Positions 48,001-55,453 of a stretch of 64,000 bases of DNA are shown here, piece by piece. Every line of letters begins with the position of its first letter. The stretch's first letter is position 1. The notes beneath the pieces were generated by a model. The model did no database searches, was not told where the DNA came from, and saw only the letters and a list, made by a program, of their open reading frames with translations. Position numbers and translations under genes: made by a program. This DNA comes from an uncultured Cyclobacteriaceae bacterium. Its GTDB lineage: Bacteria; Bacteroidota; Bacteroidia; Cytophagales; Cyclobacteriaceae. The stretch is taken from positions 113,161-177,160 of the forward strand of contig CANLOE010000002.1 of NCBI GenBank assembly GCA_947492745.1, in the 5' to 3' direction.

Positions 48001-48553
48001 CCAGTTACGCAGCGACAAGTGGCTCAAAGTGGGCAGCTTCAAGGCCAAGGACATCAGCTTCGCCGAGGGCTTCGTCGGATTGTGGGGACTCTCCAAGTCG
48101 GACGGCAAGGTATTTCTCTACAAATCCCCCAATAAATGGGTCGAACAGAGTGGTACCGCTAGTGCCATCTCGGTCGGCAGCTATATGGATACCTGGATGG
48201 TCAGTGATTCCAATGCCATCTACAGAGGTTCCTGCCCGGCCAAGGTTTCGGTACAGACCACGGCTTCGGACCCCGTGAGCCGCAAGTCCCAGGAGAAAGA
48301 AAAAGAGATCCTGCTATACCCCAACCCTACCGAAGGGGTCCTGAAGGTCAATCTATCCGATTATACGGGAGTGGATGTGAAATACGTCATCAGGTCTCTG
48401 GAAGGTAGGACCGTCGCGGAGGGTGATTTCACTGCCCAACATGCCATGGAGGAGCGCATAGACCTGAGCACCTTCAGGGGTGGGCTGTACCTGATCAGGC
48501 TTATGCCCTCGGATGGAGTGGTACAGACGAAACAGGTACTCGTAAAAGAGTAG
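45008..48553 (+). CDS. Large modular T9SS-exported glycosidase-like protein with crystallin and tectonin domains
   Basis: An 1181-residue secreted protein. Signal residues 1-23 end in EAQ. Residues 150-600 look like a TIM-barrel glycosidase of the GH42/beta-galactosidase-agarase type: LGYLMANEPHW supplies an Asn-Glu acid/base pair (Glu about 278), and NYNSENHTLN (Glu about 454) is a possible nucleophile. A Rossmann-like region follows (about 610-680). Then come a beta/gamma-crystallin domain (about 767-855, VYDNCDFGGRKAFF, ATLYESNLEGRTVVFSG), tectonin-like propeller repeats (about 860-1080, VWIISTDDFVYQL), and a T9SS type A sorting domain (about 1100-1181, LLYPNPTEGVLKVNL). Hand-counted lines of this gene have 45-62% G+C against about 43% in the neighbouring protease, suggesting a different origin. 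Family assignment is moderate. Confidence 0.75.
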   Translation: MINKPLTMICVLAFMLFFRLGEAQDLKQLSKQKVDDLYDLIEKAEQKGIDVSRERVTYDMGRVFLGYADWDEDNKSVVSKIFKTRVEHAEIGRTADDYAALLPDFERREVIAMVEEATASLNKLISNKHSREKAINVRWDKAAIEGRNVMQDGKPVFLTSFNSIPNKSFGVSISDTYGRVGSSYYHPNGLHQNASGEYFLSAGTISRIKKEADNPTLGVPFLGKGTLSSPFKEQMTLNGAYDIDHPLARVMHKEFFGRAVPLIAGKRQTKLGYLMANEPHWNISRSYKLKEIGVPTKKKFAKWLEEQHGSITKLNKRWKSAHSSFQKAANTFITPINKNLIGDPKWYDYIRFNQVRVKDHFKSIDTEIKKNDPEARTFIKIIPTHLTVYDRAGLDIEYLTELTDIIGHDGHMEHNTTRGRQPWQDLYKLNWAPYSMQMDFFHSVNPTGINYNSENHTLNANNNRDLFMKRSTARAQHWMSAVLGVDVNVYWVWPRADDGSYATAFDKAATAAQQPGVVNAIYTTNVDLNTFSEEIAQIQEMEMPLRLFFSETSIINNSGFFGDMQKLYSSLFFEGHRLGWATEDIIKKQDNSDWSFIIVTHADRVRDSEFDALQDYLNGGGTILLDGTSLKENQYGEPRTESLVPGSGKIIRVPATVEQLSGIALNLLAKRGYSNVISVVEHNMTSDLKSVMHRSVKTKEGKNVVSLVNLGVTAVKVNLGLNSNSTVSIKNLFTGESLKNGFSIAPEEVLLLEVSPKSGSLIKDGPVSVYDNCDFGGRKAFFDEGIYDLNALRSRFGNDRLSSLKVKKGYRATLYESNLEGRTVVFSGDDACLSNDSFNDRASALKVERIVSNSSDCNFEKINGLALDIGSGGGKTYVIGLEQKVYERNSEDTGWERLPLGGFDAKRIDVTGSGVPWVISDKNEIYFFEYGKWTKTRGYAKDISANGNLICIVGTDGVVYKWNDIDGWIKLNDDRKAKRVDVSINGQVWIISTDDFVYQLRSDKWLKVGSFKAKDISFAEGFVGLWGLSKSDGKVFLYKSPNKWVEQSGTASAISVGSYMDTWMVSDSNAIYRGSCPAKVSVQTTASDPVSRKSQEKEKEILLYPNPTEGVLKVNLSDYTGVDVKYVIRSLEGRTVAEGDFTAQHAMEERIDLSTFRGGLYLIRLMPSDGVVQTKQVLVKE

Positions 48554-48648
48554 TATTTACCATCAGGACTCGGAGACCGTTCTGAAATTACGGTCAAGAA
48601 AACAGAAGAGATCTGGTTCAGGACTGTCCCGAATCAAATCAACAATGG

Positions 48649-48687
48649 AAAAAGAGCTTCGCACTGAGTGGTGAAGCTCTTTTTTTG
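48649..48687 (+). terminator. Terminator after the modular T9SS gene
   Basis: AAAGAGCTTCGC ... GTGAAGCTCTTTTTTT forms a stem followed by a run of T, about 100 bases after the stop codon. Confidence 0.85.
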
Positions 48688-48724
48688 TTCGCACTCGTGC
48701 TTCCTATGGAAAACGGTTGATTTA

Positions 48725-48786
48725 CCTCAAAACAGTCAATGGTCTTCTTATTACGAGCATAAATTGCTTCAAGATCAGCGGTTTTA
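48725..48786 (+). repeat. Family B left half, cut off at a family A copy
   Basis: CCTCAAAACAGTCAATGG ... gatcagcggtttta matches the left half of family B. The A8 MITE follows directly; the right half of B is absent, so a deletion accompanied or followed the insertion. Confidence 0.65.
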
Positions 48787-48946
48787 TACAAATTTGGGTT
48801 TTAAATGTCGTATAAGATTCCGCGGGTCATTTTGGTTTCAATCAAGGCGATAACCGCAGGAATAGCAGCGCTATCCCGAGGATTGTCAACGCAGAGTGAA
48901 GCAAAATGAACAGGAAGATAGGCGATATTTAAAAGCTAAGTTTGTA
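48787..48946 (+). mobile_element. Family A MITE, copy A8
   Basis: A 160-bp unit TACAAATTTGGG to AAGTTTGTA. The flanking triplets are TTA (left) and TAA (right), not identical, consistent with the missing right half of the surrounding B element. Its body mixes features of the two A sub-variants. Confidence 0.85.
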
Positions 48947-48975
48947 TAACCATCATCAATCACTACATACCGTAG

Positions 48976-49019
48976 GCATAGAAAAGGCCGTACCTGAAAT
49001 GGTACAGCCTTTTCTATGC
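48976..49019. terminator. Long stem-loop between convergent genes
   Basis: GCATAGAAAAGGC and GCCTTTTCTATGC form a 13-bp stem with inner TACC/GGTA pairing. It lies between two genes facing each other. No T-run follows, so it may be an attenuator-like or structural hairpin. Confidence 0.55.
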
Positions 49020-49035
49020 TTGAATAAACGTTTAT

Positions 49036-49374
49036 CCCAAAACAATCAATAGCCTTCCTATTACGAGCATAAATTGCTTTAACCCGGATCATGCGTTGGA
49101 ACTTCGTAACGAGGGTTTACATATCCATAAATCAGGGAGTTTTATTGGATTTGGCATAGCACCGCTATGGTGAATCCAATAAAACTTAGTGCAACGACCG
49201 GTTTGCAGATAGTTAAATCCGCAGTAGATTTTTCAATGCATGATCCGGGTTTAAGGTCAACGGTTTTACGCTGAGCAGGTTCGTCTCCTTAATAATCATT
49301 AAGCCTCTTCATCTAAACCGCTGATTTTAGTGTACTTTATGCCCTCATCACGAAATCCTATTGATCATTTTGAG
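49036..49374 (+). repeat. Family B element interrupted by C6, copy B6
   Basis: CCCAAAACAATCAATAG to GATCATTTTGAG with perfect TTTAT duplications (49031-49035, 49375-49379). A family C unit is inserted within its left arm. Confidence 0.85.
49083..49249 (-). mobile_element. Family C MITE, copy C6, nested in B6
   Basis: A 167-bp unit CCCGGATCATGCG to GCATGATCCGGG with perfect TTTAA duplications (49078-49082, 49250-49254). Confidence 0.9.
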
Positions 49375-49416
49375 TTTATTCTTGAATCAGAAGAAGCGAG
49401 ACTTAGGTTATCATTA

Positions 49417-51825
49417 TTATTTTTTAATAAACCGCTTAATCTTCACTTCTTCGTTATTATAAACTTTCAAAATGTAAGTACCCGAACGTAATGATCGCAC
49501 CGAGATTTTGGCCTCACCATTGAGCTTACCGCTCATGATTTCGACTCCAGTTGTAGAAAGTACCGAAAACTTGGATCTGCGCATCTCTTTTACACTGATA
49601 TTGAGTTCATCCAGAGTCGGGTTAGGGTAGATAAGTACACTGGCCTCGCCTTCTGTTTCCAACTCTTCCAGGGTGGAAGCTACTTCTGCCTTACTGCTGG
49701 CATCGCCCACGCAAAAGTCTTTCGTATCCGTACTACGGAAGTCACCCCCGCTGGCCAGTACTTTTCCGTTCTCATCCCTCAACATATAAGAACCGTTACC
49801 ATAGCGACAGCACATGCCATCACCATACACATCCTTGATGATGAACCTATAGCATCCTGAAGGTAGTTCGAAGACCTTCTCTACGGATTGCCCCCTATTG
49901 CTATAGTCTTTGCCCGTTCCATAGGCCTTCCCACTACCGTCCTGTAAAGTCCAGCTGATTTCTTCAGGGTAATTATCCATGACCATGGCAAGTGTAACCA
50001 TGGTCGGTTTCGGAGGTGTATCTCCGCCCACACATACTTTCTTTGTTTCAGAAGCCCTAAAGGAACCTCCGGAAGCAAGTACTTTTCCATCAGCACTGAG
50101 TTCATAGCTACCGTTACCATAAGCACAACAGATGCCATCGCCGTAGCTATCCTTGATTTCAAAATCATAGCACCCTTTGGGAAGGTCAAATTCCTTATTG
50201 ATGAGTATCCCCGCGCTTCTGTAATTGTTACCTGATGCGACAACTTTACCGGTAGCATCTTTCAAGTTCCAACTGGTTTCTTTTGGATATCGGTCCAGTC
50301 TGAGTTTGAGACTAAGTTTAATCAGTTGATTTCCATCACCACCGCCATCGCCGCCGTCATTTCCATTATCACCACCGGTTCCATTGGTAATGGTCCCCGC
50401 GATAGTATATGCACCAATAGAAGCATAGGAAGAATACCCATTGGTAGAAGGGTCTCCATAGCCCGTTCCTTCCAAGCTAATGTAATATTTACCTGGATTA
50501 AGATTTTTATTTATAGCTGCACCAACACCTGTAGGGTTAGAAGAAACGACTTCATTGCCACTAGCATTTAGCAATTTGGCCGAAATATCCAAGTTAGCAT
50601 GGGGGCCACCATAGGGCGTAAAGGCAAGGTCAACATTACCGCCAGTGCTTTCGAAAGCGAAAACATCCACGTCACCTGATGTTTCGATAACACCATTGAC
50701 TTCTACCTTATTGCCATTGATGGTCAATCCGGAAGCTGAGCTACGGCTACTGCCGAAATCGTCATTTCTATAACCAAAGCCGTTATTGCTGACGATGGTT
50801 CTCAAATCATCTTCCTTTTGATCGGCATTTCTGTATTCTCCTTTGCTCCATTGAGCAATATTTCTTCTATACCCAACCCCCATGATAGGTGCCCAGTTGC
50901 CATGCCCCGCATAATACCCTTGTCGTGGCGAGGTAAGTCCATCGTGTCGCAGTCCCAGTGTATGACCTATTTCGTGTGAACCGGCTTCACCGGCTCCTTT
51001 GGCTCCTCTATTGAAAACCCAACAGGGTGTATTGTCGTTCCATGTGAAAGACCTCAGGTAAGCCACTCCACCTGCGCCGGGAGCAGCGTCATTGGTCGGT
51101 GTGAAAATACACATCATCCTTCTGTTTTTCGGGGCAGCCTCAAATACACTTCTATCTGTAGTAATGTTGATATCAAATGGTCTGAAATCCTCACTGACCA
51201 GAACAAATATTTCTCGGATAGTAGCTTCCGAAAAACCGGAAGATCCAGCATTGATCGTAGCTCCGTTTTTCCATGCTGTACCTCGGACGACTTCTCCGTC
51301 AAAATCAAGGTAAGCTACTGCCTGTGCCGAAGGCAAACTCTGCAGCTTATTTATTGGCCCTGAGGCCGATGGAGCTGCTTCCAGCCTACTCCCGCTGTTC
51401 GCCTTTTCATCATGTGTATTGAAATTTAGGCATAGTACAGCATTCTTATCTACTTGCTCTACGATTACCTTGCCCGCTCTAGCACTGTATTTGAAAGCTT
51501 TATCGTCTTTCCCTGAAATGGCAAAACCGTTTAGGCCCGTAGCATCGAAGTTCAGATAAACATTTGAATTAGGTTCATTTTCGATGGTACCACTGAAAGA
51601 CTCGCTCTCCCCTTCCTGTTCGTGATTCGAAAACTCAACCCTTGTGAGTCCTTTACCGGGAAGATCCAAAACAGCCCCAGTGCTTGACTGCCCTTTGGCA
51701 TTGATTATAGATTTGCCCATGAGACTATTTCTAAATGCCCTTAATTCATCATTATTTCCCTGAGCATTTACCAAGTACATGGTAGTCGTCATGAAAAGTG
51801 TAACTAGTAACGTTATCTTATTCAT
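49417..51825 (-). CDS. Secreted metzincin-type zinc protease with T9SS sorting domain
   Basis: An 802-residue exported protease. The signal peptide ends near YLVNAQ. The catalytic domain (about 165-345) has GSHEIGHTLGLRHDG (HExxHxxGxxH, about residue 283) and the Met-turn APIMGVGYRRN, the metzincin signature. A bacterial pre-peptidase C-terminal beta domain (about 365-480) follows. Then come two near-identical domains of about 90 residues (about 500-600 and 610-710), each with a YGDGxCCxYGNGSY motif and Cys pairs likely forming disulphides. The T9SS type A domain (about 725-802, VLIYPNPTLDELNISV) ends in Lys-Lys. Probably cell-surface or secreted and proteolytic in nutrient scavenging. Confidence 0.9.
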   Translation of the reverse strand: MNKITLLVTLFMTTTMYLVNAQGNNDELRAFRNSLMGKSIINAKGQSSTGAVLDLPGKGLTRVEFSNHEQEGESESFSGTIENEPNSNVYLNFDATGLNGFAISGKDDKAFKYSARAGKVIVEQVDKNAVLCLNFNTHDEKANSGSRLEAAPSASGPINKLQSLPSAQAVAYLDFDGEVVRGTAWKNGATINAGSSGFSEATIREIFVLVSEDFRPFDINITTDRSVFEAAPKNRRMMCIFTPTNDAAPGAGGVAYLRSFTWNDNTPCWVFNRGAKGAGEAGSHEIGHTLGLRHDGLTSPRQGYYAGHGNWAPIMGVGYRRNIAQWSKGEYRNADQKEDDLRTIVSNNGFGYRNDDFGSSRSSASGLTINGNKVEVNGVIETSGDVDVFAFESTGGNVDLAFTPYGGPHANLDISAKLLNASGNEVVSSNPTGVGAAINKNLNPGKYYISLEGTGYGDPSTNGYSSYASIGAYTIAGTITNGTGGDNGNDGGDGGGDGNQLIKLSLKLRLDRYPKETSWNLKDATGKVVASGNNYRSAGILINKEFDLPKGCYDFEIKDSYGDGICCAYGNGSYELSADGKVLASGGSFRASETKKVCVGGDTPPKPTMVTLAMVMDNYPEEISWTLQDGSGKAYGTGKDYSNRGQSVEKVFELPSGCYRFIIKDVYGDGMCCRYGNGSYMLRDENGKVLASGGDFRSTDTKDFCVGDASSKAEVASTLEELETEGEASVLIYPNPTLDELNISVKEMRRSKFSVLSTTGVEIMSGKLNGEAKISVRSLRSGTYILKVYNNEEVKIKRFIKK

Positions 51826-52051
51826 TGTACAGATAGTTTGGTGGTGATAGTTCCTTGGTTAGGTATTTTAACCATCACAAATGTAACATACTGATTATGA
51901 AGGCAAACCATCTCAATAGACTACTGATCGTATTTGTCGGTAAAAGGAGGATATATTACTTTGGCTTCCATTTCAATGCTTAAATATCTGACTATAAGCA
52001 AGTTTCAATAACAACAATCTTATTGTCACCGGAACAGAAGAGTATATTTAA
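51826..52051. other. Intergenic stretch upstream of the protease gene
   Basis: Contains the presumed promoter of the metzincin gene. No hairpin or reading frame recognised before the family C copy at 52052. Confidence 0.3.
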
Positions 52052-52217
52052 CCCAGCTCATGCATTGAAAAATCTACTGCGGATCTAAATACCTGCAAAC
52101 CGGTCGTTGCACTACGTTTTTTGAAGTCACCATAGCGGTGCCCTGCTAAATCCAATAAAACTCCCTGATTTATGGATATGTAAACCCTCGTTACGAAGTC
52201 CCAACGCATGATCTGGG
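52052..52217 (+). mobile_element. Family C MITE, copy C7
   Basis: A 166-bp unit CCCAGCTCATGC to GCATGATCTGGG. Flanks are TTTAA and TTAAA, similar but not identical. A family B copy lies 46 bases further on. Confidence 0.85.
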
Positions 52218-52263
52218 TTAAAACGCTGTATTTGGTTATCATCACTTCGAAAAGCACTTAAAA

Positions 52264-52429
52264 CCCAAATTGATCAATAGGATTTCGTGATGAGGGCATA
52301 ATTGCAATAAAATCAACGGTTTAGGTGAGGAGGCCTTTGTATCACTAAGGTGACGAACCTGCGCAGCGTAAAACCGCTGATTTTGAAGTAATTTATGCTC
52401 GCAATAGGAAGATTATTGATTATTTTGGG
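52264..52429 (-). mobile_element. Family B element, copy B7
   Basis: A 166-bp uninterrupted copy CCCAAATTGATC to GATTATTTTGGG, almost a complete hairpin. Flanks TAAAA and TTAAA are similar. A fragment related to family C follows at about 52499-52570 (aatccgaattatgtattgg). Confidence 0.85.
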
Positions 52430-52498
52430 TTAAAATCAAGAAAAAGCGTGATATGATGTGATATAACTACCTGCTAAATATCATCTTTCTTTAATTAA

Positions 52499-52570
52499 TC
52501 CGAATTATGTATTGGAACTTCGTGATGAGGGCTTATAGTGCCCTAAATCAGCGGGCTTTCTTAAACCCAA
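52499..52570 (+). repeat. Family C variant fragment
   Basis: Resembles the left half of the family C variant at 56254 (ccgaattatgtattggaact ... ggctta). The rest is missing. Nothing else is supported up to the rhomboid gene at 52771. Confidence 0.5.
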
Positions 52571-52770
52571 AATGGTCATCTTCATATTCCAAATCACCAT
52601 CGTTTTCTTACCCAGAAGGCATTTTTACTATATCTTACCATCAGATGGACTGAACGGATACCCCTTGAGTATATCGTTGATACTTCATGCGCTTATTTAG
52701 GTCCAAGTACACTGGGCCTATCCTTACAGTAAGTTGATTTCGCTAAACCTTAGGTATGAATTCGGTATGG

Positions 52771-53574
52771 CTATAAATCACGGAGGGGTGTCTCCTCTTT
52801 TTTCCTGATGTTGGGCCGATAGGTTATTATGTAAGTTCTATTTGTTGCTGAGGGTGTTTTTTCTGCGGCAGTGACTCTGCCGTTCTTTGGTTCTTTTTTC
52901 TTAACGTAAGTATAGCGGAGGGAGGTCGGCCCAGTTCCATCGGTATGATTCTTATTTGGTATAGGAAATACACTTTCTATATCCTCCTCGAAGAAATCCA
53001 ATGGCGAAAATATAGTCGTCTTCCTAAAGTAAACGGCACAAAACGTACCTGCCACTGCTCCCAGTATATGCGATTCCCAAGAGACGGTTTCTTCAGTCGG
53101 TACAAATCCGGAAAAAAGACTGCCTCCATAAATCAATAATACAATGAAGGATATGGCCAAAGTACTTGGGTCTTTACGAATAAAACCACTGAACAATAGG
53201 AAAAAGAGCATTCCATAAACTAATCCACTGGCACCGATGTGATAAGCCTCTCGGGCAGCAACCCATACCCAAAAACCCGTCATAAAGTAAATAAGTGTAA
53301 ATACGCTAAGGGCGGCTTTTTCATAAAAGTAAATTATACCTATACCCAAAATCAAAATGGGCAGCGTATTTGAAATTAGATGGTACTCGTCTCCATGCAC
53401 CAAAGGACCTGTAATAATGCCCAGTGAACCTCTAATGGTGCGTGGAAATATGCCATAAATACCAAAATCATAATCGAAAAGATTCTCAATCAATTTGATT
53501 ATCCAGAGCAATCCAACAAAAGCCGAGGTATAGATTATACTTTTACTGAACTTACCATTAACGGACGTATTCAT
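52771..53574 (-). CDS. Rhomboid-family intramembrane serine protease
   Basis: A 267-residue polytopic protease that cleaves membrane helices. About six hydrophobic segments lie between residues 18 and 190. The catalytic Ser motif GASGLVYGM (GxSG) is at about 118-126 (YHIGASGLV), and the partner His is in ESHILGAVAGTF (about 170-178). HGDEYHLISNTLPILILG carries the oxyanion-stabilising His/Asn of helix 2. The tail (200-267) is hydrophilic and Lys/Thr-rich, longer than the core fold requires. It lies 54 bases downstream of an acidic protein gene on the same strand. Confidence 0.93.
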   Translation of the reverse strand: MNTSVNGKFSKSIIYTSAFVGLLWIIKLIENLFDYDFGIYGIFPRTIRGSLGIITGPLVHGDEYHLISNTLPILILGIGIIYFYEKAALSVFTLIYFMTGFWVWVAAREAYHIGASGLVYGMLFFLLFSGFIRKDPSTLAISFIVLLIYGGSLFSGFVPTEETVSWESHILGAVAGTFCAVYFRKTTIFSPLDFFEEDIESVFPIPNKNHTDGTGPTSLRYTYVKKKEPKNGRVTAAEKTPSATNRTYIITYRPNIRKKEETPLRDL

Positions 53575-53628
53575 GAATTGAACCGGTTCATTTTATGCTG
53601 GGCTGTTGTATCGACAAGTATGAAGGCC

Positions 53629-54195
53629 TTAAGAGTTGAGTTCTTCATCGGCAGTCTGAAAGGAAAATAGGGTATCGTCCAATACCACTGTGTCTTCATT
53701 ATAATCTTTTATAAATCTAGTGATGGTTTCTGGGGTGATTTTTTCAACATGTAAGCCTATATCCAAACCAATGCCAAAATCAAGATTAGGGTCTACATCA
53801 ACATGTTCCCTGACTTTGACCGCCTCTTCGTCTTCCATCTCCATAATAATCTCGGCCATGTACAGGCCTATTTCTTCTTCCTTATCATCTAGAAGTTCCA
53901 AATCCCCATTCTCATCCTCTTCGTATCTGATTTTTTCAAACTCCGGAAACCGTTTAGCAGCTTTATGCTCTGCCAACTCATATACTTCACTGTTATGATG
54001 AAGCCTCAAGGTATAGATAACAGCATCGTACACTACTTCTTTACCCTCATACATCCCTATAAAATAAAAATGCACATATTCATCAGAGTTCTGCTCTTCT
54101 TCTTCTAAGGGCACATAATAATCTGTAGTCGATGTACTGATATGCTGACGGTACTGCTCAATAATATTGGGGTCAAACCCTTTGTTCTCTGGCAT
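53629..54195 (-). CDS. Acidic conserved-type hypothetical protein, 188 residues
   Basis: No recognised domain. The sequence is strongly acidic (for example YVPLEEEEQNSDEYV, YEEDENGDLELLDDKEEE), lacks a signal peptide and is predicted to be soluble. It is upstream of the rhomboid gene and probably co-transcribed. A two-gene unit with a rhomboid protease suggests a functional link, but this is inference only. Confidence 0.75.
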   Translation of the reverse strand: MPENKGFDPNIIEQYRQHISTSTTDYYVPLEEEEQNSDEYVHFYFIGMYEGKEVVYDAVIYTLRLHHNSEVYELAEHKAAKRFPEFEKIRYEEDENGDLELLDDKEEEIGLYMAEIIMEMEDEEAVKVREHVDVDPNLDFGIGLDIGLHVEKITPETITRFIKDYNEDTVVLDDTLFSFQTADEELNS

Positions 54196-54462
54196 GACTT
54201 AATCTTTTAAAAAATCGATAATTGCAAAATTGTGTAAGGTTGTGATTCTATACTTCATGTAGCACCTTTAATATAAGATTTTTTTCGGAGTATCGCAACC
54301 ACGATTTACTTCGTTAAAACTTTTTTAATATTCTTCAAAATAATCTGAAATACCTACACATCTCCTATTAAAATAATAATATGACTTTTAACTACGGGAT
54401 TCAATAGGATAATGTTGCTTAGAAAATGTTCTGGAGTTGTGTTTGAAATTTATTTCAAGTTA

Positions 54463-54890
54463 AGGGTTGACCATTTATCACTTCATTACCTGTACTCCAA
54501 CAACCAAACCTATGCCCCAAAAGTGACGCGGACCTAGTACCTATCTTTCAGTTGAGGGAATTCCCGTTGGAGCTTACCGGAAGTCCGCCCCTTTAGCTTC
54601 TTGAGCAAATCGCCGATCAATAGCGAAAGACGATATTCAATATCCATATCCATGTGGTGCTTCGAAACCATACCCTTCAACCCAGATCATGCGTTGGGAC
54701 TTCGTAACGAGGGTCTAAATGTCCATAAATCAGGGAGTTTTATCGGATTTAGCAGGGCACCGCTATGGTGAATTCAAAAAACGTAGTGCAACGACCGGTT
54801 TGCAGCTATTTAGATCCGCAGTAGATTTTCCAATGCATGATCCGGGTTCAATATCATTACGCCCTCCAAATCACATATCTAGCTCTGTAA
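54463..54890 (-). pseudogene. Decayed IS200/IS605 tnpA split by a family C element
   Basis: Read on the minus strand, VSKHHMDMDIEY, LLKKLKGRTSGKLQREF and PQLKDRY match the Y1-transposase core (HUH region HxH-like, then the KLKGRSSRKLQ motif), followed out of frame by GHRFGCWSTGNEV, the conserved C-terminal segment. Stops and shifts are present. A family C unit (54681-54846) sits inside; joining its TTCAA flanks restores a continuous match (ANDIE then KGMVSKHH-like). The active-site Tyr helix is not preserved as a usable frame. Confidence 0.7.
54681..54846 (-). mobile_element. Family C MITE, copy C8, inserted in the tnpA remnant
   Basis: A 166-bp unit CCCAGATCATGCG to GCATGATCCGGG with perfect TTCAA duplications (54676-54680, 54847-54851). 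Confidence 0.92.
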
Positions 54891-54918
54891 GGTGCCCCAC
54901 CTTAGCTTTATGTCCCCC

Positions 54919-54953
54919 TTCAGTACGACATAACGGTACTTTGTCGTACTGAA
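54919..54953. repeat. Hairpin with 12-bp stem
   Basis: TTCAGTACGACA and TGTCGTACTGAA separated by 11 bases. It lies about 30 bases from the tnpA remnant and could be an old IS200-type end hairpin or a terminator. Confidence 0.5.
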
Positions 54954-55394
54954 CGGATGAACAGTCAAGTTGGATACGGAACAGCTGTTGGTTCAGGTCA
55001 CAGACATTCCCCAAAGGTAAAGTTTTTAGCAACTAGAACGAAATGCATAGTTTCAACTCCAAACTGAGACCAATGAATAGGTGTAAGAAATCGAAAAAGA
55101 CCGAACCACCTCACTAAGCTCTAAAAACACATGAACCTACTATACTTATATTCCTTTAATTGAAATCGATATCCAATAAAGAGTTATTTTTTTGGGATTA
55201 TCTTTTTACAAAGCCAAATACTTTGCTATAATGCACACTTAAATAGGTCAATAGTTAAGAATATGGTAATTCAGGACTACTTTAAGTAGTTTCAAAATCA
55301 CGTTTGACGAACATTGTCAAGTCAGAATGGTTTGACTTCTAAGCATTGAAATAACAAAGCAACAAAATTACATGTTTAAACATACAATTTACAC
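54954..55394. other. A+T-rich gap before the YceI gene
   Basis: No supported gene; likely contains upstream regulatory sequence of the YceI gene. Confidence 0.3.
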
Positions 55395-55402
55395 TATGTT
55401 TG
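55395..55402 (+). promoter_or_regulatory. Bacteroidota -7 box before the YceI gene
   Basis: TATGTTTG matches TAnnTTTG exactly, 52 bases before the start codon. Confidence 0.55.
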
Positions 55403-55453
55403 CATCTATAATCAATTTTCGGTTCTTGAAAAGGACTTTAACTAAAAACTAAA

